A stretch of DNA of 64,000 nt. Source: Clarkia xantiana subsp. parviflora (lineage: Eukaryota; Streptophyta; Magnoliopsida; Myrtales; Onagraceae). A program made the translations under genes and the position numbers. Of this stretch, positions 58,301 through 64,000 are shown one piece after another. Every line of letters starts with the position of its first letter. Position 1 is the first letter of the stretch. The notes under the pieces were generated by a model, which made no database searches, had not been told where the DNA came from, and saw only the letters and a program-made list of their open reading frames with translations. The stretch is taken from assembly GCA_036873135.1 (NCBI GenBank), contig JAPTYO010000005.1, positions 7,852,166 to 7,916,165 of the forward strand, written 5' to 3'.

Positions 58301-58480
58301 TTCTTGCATTTTATGAGCTGGAGTTTGATCTTTAGTTTTGCCTAACTAGCTTGATTATAGATAATGAATAATGTTCATTTTTGAGATTTGACCTAAGCTT
58401 TACGATTGCGTGAAGTCTTTCTCACCACACTACGACACATTAATGAGGTAACTGAAATCGTATAACTTGCTTCATGACAA
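55320..58480 (+). repeat. Three tandem copies of a unit of up to 1 kb
   Basis: Copies begin with TTTCCTTTGAAATGTCTCTG near 55330, 56321 and 56986. Each contains GATTACGATAAAGTTTCCTAAGG, AGAAAGAGATACC and a TTTGCCTAACTAGCTTGATT word. Copy 2 lacks a middle segment (joined after CTTTACGAT). Copy 3 is split by the MULE-type element at 57015-58132 and ends near 58480. No intact reading frame; possibly exon and intron pieces of a decayed gene. Confidence 0.85.
57015..58132. mobile_element. MULE-type element with long TIRs and a GC-rich interior
   Basis: 1118 bp. Inverted ends of about 170 bp (GGTTTAATAGGTGTTTTGG at 57015; complement of GGGTTAATATGTGTTTTGG at 58132) contain repeated GGTGCAACATGTTTG words. 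A 9-bp target-site duplication TTTTATTTA lies at 57006-57014 and 58133-58141, typical of Mutator-like elements. The GC-rich interior has an open frame of 141 codons (57407-57832) rich in Arg, Gly and Ser with no recognised domain. It may be captured host DNA (Pack-MULE-like). Confidence 0.85.
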
Positions 58481-59099
58481 GCGCCACGCGCATACCCGGT
58501 TAAAAACCGTGGTTTTGAGAATAGTTTTAGTCTCCAAATTTAAAAGCAAATCGGTTTTAACATGCATATTATTTTGGGATACAATTTATAATGGAGTATT
58601 TTAACAAATAAGAATTAATATCGATCGGTTCGTTTTACGTTTGTTATGCGAGTTATGGATGTGTTTAAAATGATGATATGAGTTCGGATAAATGTTTAAT
58701 CCAATCATTCTACTGATGGAATTTTAGTTACTTGTTCCGAATCGATCCCGTTTAATCGGGCCGATTAATTTCGAAAGGCAGACCATTTCAAAAAAAATGA
58801 ATGGTTACTACCTCATTCAATAATTTCGAATTACATTAAAAAAATAGACTAGAAATAAGGATCCCAACAAAAACAACGACATATTTCACGGATCAATAAT
58901 TACAACTAAGCAAAGAAAGTCACATATATATATGGCAGGAAGTCTTCACCACTTTGAGCAGTCCACCTGAAAATTAATTCAAGAATTGAATTATGTCAGA
59001 TGTTTTTGCATCAATTAAAACGTGTAACCGTCTTATGTATCGTGGTAAACGAGGCTTACCTTTTACGGCACATGAATCAATAGTGGTTGTCGCACTGGA
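58481..59099. other. Intergenic, nothing recognised
   Basis: Mixed-composition DNA after the third repeat copy; no frame, terminus or RNA gene seen. Confidence 0.4.
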
Positions 59100-59720
59100 T
59101 CATCGTTTAGACCTTTTGTTGGGTTTAGCCAAACAATTCCGAAGTCCAGCAAATCTGGTCTCCGACACATCAGGAAGTTTGGAGATATTTCTATCTTTAT
59201 GGTCGGCATCATACAAGTCTATGGCCGTTTTAATTGTTGTGATCAGACGTGTAAGTCTGCTATCATCAGCAAACCATGAAAGAGGAAACATGTCTATCAC
59301 CTTCCGAATTTCTGCCCATTCATCCGCGGAGTCTAGAACGGTTTCTATCCCATTCTCCTTGCATAGAATTTCATGGTACGATGCCATTAATTCTCTTGCT
59401 TCAGCCGCATTTCCCTTGTCGTAGCGAAGGTGTAAGGTGCACCAAAGATGCAATGCGCTCCTTTTGACGATGCTTTCTTTCGTTTCAGTTGTAATATGCG
59501 AGCAAATAATCTCGCGTGCTTTTTTATCCCTCCATAACTTGTTTGCACCGTTGTATCTGTAGGGCTCCCAATTCTCATCCACATATATCTGTTTGTCCTT
59601 GAGATCAACGCGATCCTCAACTCCCGCGAGAATTAGATCATTTTTAACTCTAGTTGTCCAATCATCATAATTAATGTTATCCAGTTTGCATAATTTCTTA
59701 AAACGATCTGACCGAGCCAT
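59100..59720 (-). CDS. Copia-Gag-like protein, 206 aa, standalone
   Basis: An open minus-strand frame starts MARSDRFKKLCKLDNINYDDW. The layout is that of a Copia Gag N-terminal region (UBN2-like): a short lead, NYDDWTTRVKNDLI, then WRDKKAREIICSHI and LHLWCTLHLRYDKGN. A conserved helix-rich block ends near residue 125. No zinc knuckle, protease or RT follows, and no LTR is visible; the upstream side is cut after about 150 bp by the LTR of element 3. It could be a gag fragment that happens to be open or a gag-derived gene. Strongly hydrophilic, no signal peptide. Confidence 0.5.
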   Translation of the reverse strand: MARSDRFKKLCKLDNINYDDWTTRVKNDLILAGVEDRVDLKDKQIYVDENWEPYRYNGANKLWRDKKAREIICSHITTETKESIVKRSALHLWCTLHLRYDKGNAAEARELMASYHEILCKENGIETVLDSADEWAEIRKVIDMFPLSWFADDSRLTRLITTIKTAIDLYDADHKDRNISKLPDVSETRFAGLRNCLAKPNKRSKR

Positions 59721-59875
59721 TTAGAACTATTATGATTACAATCATGTAAAGTTAGGAAGAGAACAACATTTTGACAGAATTGCAAACATCGGATTATCTA
59801 TTATGATGGAATACGACGAATAGTGATTCTTCAGTCACTAAACAAAACCAACCTTCAGTAAACCAAGGAAGGGGG

Positions 59876-60687
59876 TGTTGCGTCCGGGATGAACTAGGTC
59901 GTGAGGACGCGTCTGTTCGCGTGGTTGAGCGGGCTTTTGGGCTGTAACCCTTCGTCGGGAAGAGGTTGGGCCACTGGCGAGTGTTCGGCTGACTCCCGTA
60001 AAGATCTGTGTCTCTGTATGGCTGTGTCTCAGGAGGCGGTGGTCTGTGCACAAATGCGGATGTCTGGGCGACGATTCCTGCACAAAGGACCAATGCTAGC
60101 ACGGAGAGGGGGGGGGGGGGGGGGGGGTGGTGCTAGCGGAGCCCTCTCCGAAGCTTAAGTCACTATAGGGGCAAAAGAGTAATTTCTAGAGAGAGAATAT
60201 TTCTAGAGAGAAGTCAGAGCTCAAAATACCAAAGTTGGGCAAATGAGAGGATGTGTGAAAATGGGTGGCCAAGGCCTCCTATTTATAGGCTTCCTTGGGA
60301 CCGAACCCGGTTTTAAAGCGGTTTGGTGACGGTTCAAGAGCATGCGGTAACCGTCATCCATATTGGTAATGCGTGAACTTGACTTCTCTACACGTAACGG
60401 TAATCGCGGAAACGGTAGTCGCACGATACCCGTACTGCAATCCGGACCTCGTCGAATTTGGGCAATTCGGCGAGGTCCGGATTGCCGCGCAACCCGGACG
60501 TCCGGGTTGCCGCGCAACCCGGACGTCCGGGTTGCAATGCAATCCGGAGGTCCGGTCCGGACGCGCGTAAATGCGTTTCCGGACCGTTTTGACCCTTTGG
60601 GAGACGTTTTCAAACCGAGATGTAATGTTGACGTGTTTACGAGGCCCGAAATGTAAATACGAACCCGAATTGGACATATATCCATCA
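59876..60687 (-). repeat. 3' LTR of element 3
   Basis: 812 bp, from TGTTGCGTCC to ATATCCATCA on the plus strand. A minus-strand TATA box (CTATAAATA) lies at 60280-60288. It includes a run of 20 G (60108-60127) and a cluster of palindromes (60438-60535). Confidence 0.75.
60438..60535. repeat. Palindrome cluster in the LTR of element 3
   Basis: GCAATCCGGACCTCG and its complement (60438-60485) frame a hairpin. Next to it GCAACCCGGACGTCCGGGTTGC, a perfect 22-bp palindrome, occurs twice (60489-60510 and 60514-60535, period 25). Confidence 0.85.
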
Positions 60688-60704
60688 CTTGCCCCCGAGT
60701 CAAG

Positions 60705-62121
60705 TAACGGTTTAGAACCTTTCTTGACTCTATTTTTAAGTTAGGATACGTGTCCAATTTGAGTTTGACGCTAACCTTTCGGTTTTGGTCGTTGGTCGGA
60801 CGTAGACATCTTGATTTCGCCCGTCCTTTGATTTTCCGACCGAATGACTTTGTTTCCTGTCATCATGGTTAGTGCAATAGGGAATGTACATACGTAACGT
60901 GCAAGTACGGTTATCGTTGGAGACTTAAGCAATTAGTAACACAACATGCGAACATGCCTCTATCAATCATGCATGCACAAGTAATGGTCATGGCAAGATC
61001 GTAATTATGCAATGCAAGGCATATAAACCGTACGTTTCTAAAACAACTTAGCGATTATCAAATCATGAATCATGCGGTAGGGAAACATACGCGTAGAGTG
61101 ACGGGTTTGTTATGTGCAATATCATGATATGCGTAAGAGTAGATATTTTAGAAGAGAGGGTGGAGTATACCGTAGGTGTTTAGGAGTGAGTGTAGATAAG
61201 TTAATCCTTTAATCCTTATCAACAAAGCATCTATTGGGATTTGTAATTACACACATCCCCAAATATCCTTCCAGCACCTTGAGAATTCATCATTCCATCT
61301 TCCTTGCAGGTAATTCCTTCTTCATTTCCCGAAATTGTTTGTGCGTTCATAGTTTCTTCGTCGTTGTAGAGCTTAGGCATATCTCGACAGTTTTGTGTTC
61401 GATCCTTGACTTGTTTTTAGAAATTGACACCACCATTCGACTCAGATTGTCACGAGGATTCCAGCGTCGCCTTCGGAATTTCCAGGAGACGCCGGACGCG
61501 CCCTCACGCGCCACCGCGTGAGTTTCAACTTCGCCGGCGCGTGTGACCCACGCGCCGCCTTCCCGGCCTCGGTTCGTCGCGGTCCTTACCTTTCCGGAAT
61601 CGTCTCGACGAGGGGAGTCCATTGTGATACTTTTCGTCACGTTTTGAGGTAATTTGGAAACTCGTTTTTACAGGACAGCTTCGACTTGATTTCGAATGTT
61701 GCCGTATTGTTGTTCGTTTGAGCTATTTTTCGTCGTTGACGTATGGAACTGCTTGTTGATGCTTGCATGTCGAGTAATTGCTGATTGGTTGCAGTTATTA
61801 TCGTCGTTTTTCCATAACTTAGGCGATTTTTCACTTCCGTGGATAGTTGAGGTAGAATTCCCCGTTTGGACATAGTGCCCTCGTGTCTTTGTGTAGAAGC
61901 TTTTTGGTCGGTATGCATAATTTTTTCCCTTGGCGGGCTTTTTGGTCGACGGGGATTGCCAAATGACTTTAGGCATAGTCACTTGTTGTTTTGACGCCTT
62001 AGAGAAATATTTTCCTTAAGCGTTGTCGCGTTTGATCCTTGCGGTTTGTCGCGTTAATCCCACATGTTTGCATGATAGCTTCTTAAGACGTTAGTCCCTT
62101 TTATTGTACGTACCAACTTTA
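60705..62121. other. Element 3 interior between polypurine tract and aORF
   Basis: No coding region recognised. Short frames on both strands (61234-61521, 61347-61640 and others) show no domain. It probably contains the promoter and leader of the aORF; no TATA box could be assigned with confidence. Confidence 0.4.
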
Positions 62122-62254
62122 CTACGCGCGTGGACCTTGGCTACGTGCGTTGACTTTTTGATACGCGCGTTGACTTTTGCTATGCGCGTTGACTTTTGAT
62201 ACGCGCGTTGACTTTTGATACGCGTGTTGACTTTCGCTATGCGCGTTGACTTTT
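62122..62254 (+). repeat. Seven-copy 19-bp tandem array
   Basis: Imperfect copies of ATACGCGCGTTGACTTTTG in direct repeat, ending about 75 bp before the aORF start. TTGAC(T) words, the core of WRKY-bound W-boxes, recur in every copy. Confidence 0.85.
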
Positions 62255-62327
62255 GCTTGCTTCTTGTAGATTGTGGGGTCGTAGTAACTTCTTGCGGAGC
62301 TTCCTTCCTTTTGGCCAAGTTGTTGCA

Positions 62328-63977
62328 ATGAGTAAGTCTATCCCTCCTCTATCGCAGACTCCCTTTAATTCTGATATAGAGGATGACTTGGAGGTTGACC
62401 CGGCTTTGCCAGTAGATAGTGTTTTAGACACCGATGAGGGTGTAGCTGCTGGTCCTTTTGTTGGGGCATCTCCTGCTGGAGAGACTGAGGTGTTGGTTAG
62501 GTATTATACTAACCGCTTGGATAGATCCCTGTTCACCTTGTATGCGAGTGCTTCCGGACTCGACGCTTGTACCGAGGCTTTTTACCCCTTTGAGATACTC
62601 CCTGATAGCAGTTTAGGAGATGCTACTCCTCCGCCTGTAGATTTATCCGTTGTGTACACACCTCACGTTAGAGAGGGTTTGCGGTTTCCCTACTGTTCTG
62701 ACTTGGTTGAGCTCTGTAGCGGTTATGGGATTTCCCCTTTAGATCTTGCACCCAACGGGATTCGAGTATGGACTTGTTTCAGAGTGTTGCTTCACAAGCA
62801 GTCCTGGCGTTATTCCCGCACCCTCTTTCGCTGCTTCTACCAGCTTAAGAGCTCGGACTCAGCGGGATTGTGCAGTGTGAAAGTTCGTTGGCCGAACTTG
62901 CAGAGCGATGGTTTTGAGGAACTTGGTCTTGGGGAAGCCAAGTGGGATCCTAGTTACCGATTAGTTGCTACTGCGGATCGGTCTGCCGACCATTGGAGGC
63001 ATCATTACTTTTTTGCTCATGACGCGGGGACGACTTGGGATGTCGAGTATGTTCGGAAATTTGATCCCGCGCCTACTTTTCGGGAACTCTCCTTGTCGGA
63101 TAAGGAAGTGATAAGACAGATATATCACTGTCAACAATCGCGCGACTTTACTTGCTCATTGCGTGCATCCGATCAGGAATTGATTGATGCTAGGATCCAC
63201 GTGCTCCCTTCTGCAGCTTCGGTATGTTGATCATTTTTATAACTTTTTACCGTGTTGCACTGTAGGTTGGTTTGACGGAAAAAGCTCGTCTTTGCAGACG
63301 GTGGCCGCTCGCAAGATTGCTTCTAGCGGAAGCATCAGCGGCTTCTAGACGCGGAAAAGGTAGATGTTTTTACAAGAACAATCATCCTTATATATTTTCT
63401 TGGTTGGGTTGTAACTTTGCATGTTACTTGCAGGACGTACGACGCTTGTTACTGACCGCGTTGTTGCTGTTCCTGACTCTTCCAAACGGTCCGCCACTGG
63501 GGCGCGTTCTTCGAGCACTTCGAAGCGTCCAAAGACTACTGTGACCGTTCCTACTCCTTCCCGTCATAAATGGAAGGAAGTTGACGGTTGCGAGGATGCG
63601 TTGTCTGCCCCCCGCTCGACGGAGCGGTCCGAGGTGGAACGTTCTCTTCTTTCTGGTATAAGCTGGACACTTGATCCTGTGCCTTTGTGCGCTTTGTTTT
63701 TGGCTTTTGCGTAACGCTGCTTGGTTTGCATGTAGTGATCCCGCCACTTGGACGTGCGGATTTGCTTCGTCCTTTGGACGGTGACATTTCAGATGGTAAG
63801 TGGATGCCATATGTGGCAGGAGATCTTACTTTTCCCAAGAACTCCCAGCTGAGCATGCCTGAAGTTGGCGTGCGTGTTCTTCATCGATCCATTCCTCCTG
63901 GTGATCGAGTTGTTCGACCCTCGAGTGACGAGGAGGCACGAACTTTCGTTGAGAGATCGTTGTCTGGATTCACTCCA
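62328..63977 (+). CDS. aORF of element 3 (divergent member), open to the window edge
   Basis: Start ATG 62328 (MSKSIPPLSQ). Exons: 62328-63221, 63266-63359, 63434-63655, 63736-63977, then GTGAGT and off the window; phases agree. The first gap is only 44 nt. Exon 1 carries the same domain as the aORFs of elements 1 and 2: GIRVWTCFRVLLHKQSWRY corresponds to the (A)IR(V/L)WNAFQ region, and HWRHHYFFAH to the WK(K/R)xYFFIQH region. The N-terminus is acidic; the third exon is Ser/Thr/Lys-rich (SKRPKTTVTVP). No stop interrupts the model. Sequence identity to the other two is low, so the gene has been kept over a long time in the lineage. Function unknown. Confidence 0.7.
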
Positions 63978-64000
63978 GTGAGTATCTTTTTTCACTTTGC

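Larger units (their letters stand above)
59876..64000 (-). mobile_element. Element 3: Tat-type retrotransposon, 3' end only (continues past window)
   Basis: On the plus strand an LTR (59876-60687) is followed by the complement of a polypurine tract (CTTGCCCCCGAGTCAAG, 60688-60704), a 1.6-kb leader region and a plus-strand aORF. This is the same order as the right-to-left end of element 2, so the element lies on the minus strand with gag-pol beyond position 64000. The LTR is unrelated in sequence to those of elements 1 and 2. The five bases before it are GGGGG; the matching duplication would be outside the window. Confidence 0.75.

Noticed and set aside
60354..60757. Overlapping frames in the LTR of element 3
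   Set aside because: Generated by the palindromic CCGGACGTCCGG repeats; open in several frames on both strands.

Overview
The window is nuclear DNA of a flowering plant, probably a eudicot. It has AT-rich intergenic DNA, short GT-AG introns, a plant-specific GT8 glycosyltransferase (GATL), a plastid-type DUF760 gene, a plant SIN3-like co-repressor, and Tat-lineage Ty3/gypsy retrotransposons, MULE, hAT, PIF/Harbinger and Helitron sequences. Species cannot be named from sequence alone. No tRNA, rRNA or CRISPR array was seen.

Layout. 1-447 is the right part of an LTR with an initiator-Met primer-binding site; its AT-rich interior follows. 2928-25541 is a Tat-type Ty3/gypsy element on the minus strand (element 2; TSD GGATG) with a broken gag-pol. 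Inside its integrase sits a second Tat element on the plus strand (element 1, 8560-20135; TSD GTTGC) with LTRs identical by eye and one uninterrupted 1883-codon gag-pol. Each carries an additional gene (aORF) between pol and the 3' LTR, antisense to gag-pol, with introns and its own TATA box. A third, different Tat-type element on the minus strand begins at 59876 and runs off the window; it carries a divergent aORF (62328 to past 63977).

25547-30300 holds a fold-back element, a 2.5 kb PIF/Harbinger-like element and a gypsy relic. 30946-34269 is a small gene island: a five-exon DUF760 gene (+) and a single-exon GATL gene (-), convergent. 35600-40560 is a decayed plant-mobile-domain (PMD) gene facing a decayed MULE transposase. 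42500-44200 has inverted-repeat elements. 44528-51666 is an intact 21-exon SIN3-like gene (-), 1243 codons before the stop. 52800-58500 is a patchwork of tandem duplications cut by a hAT-type element that captured an LRR fragment and by a MULE-type element; both have matching target-site duplications and readable empty sites in neighbouring repeat copies. 59100-59720 is a Copia-gag-like ORF.

How the parts work together: the three host genes look unrelated (chromatin repression, cell-wall glycan synthesis, plastid protein). The most interesting unit is the Tat element as a two-gene system: a sense gag-pol transcribed from the LTR, and a convergent spliced antisense gene that appears to use an internal promoter conserved in position in elements 1 and 2.
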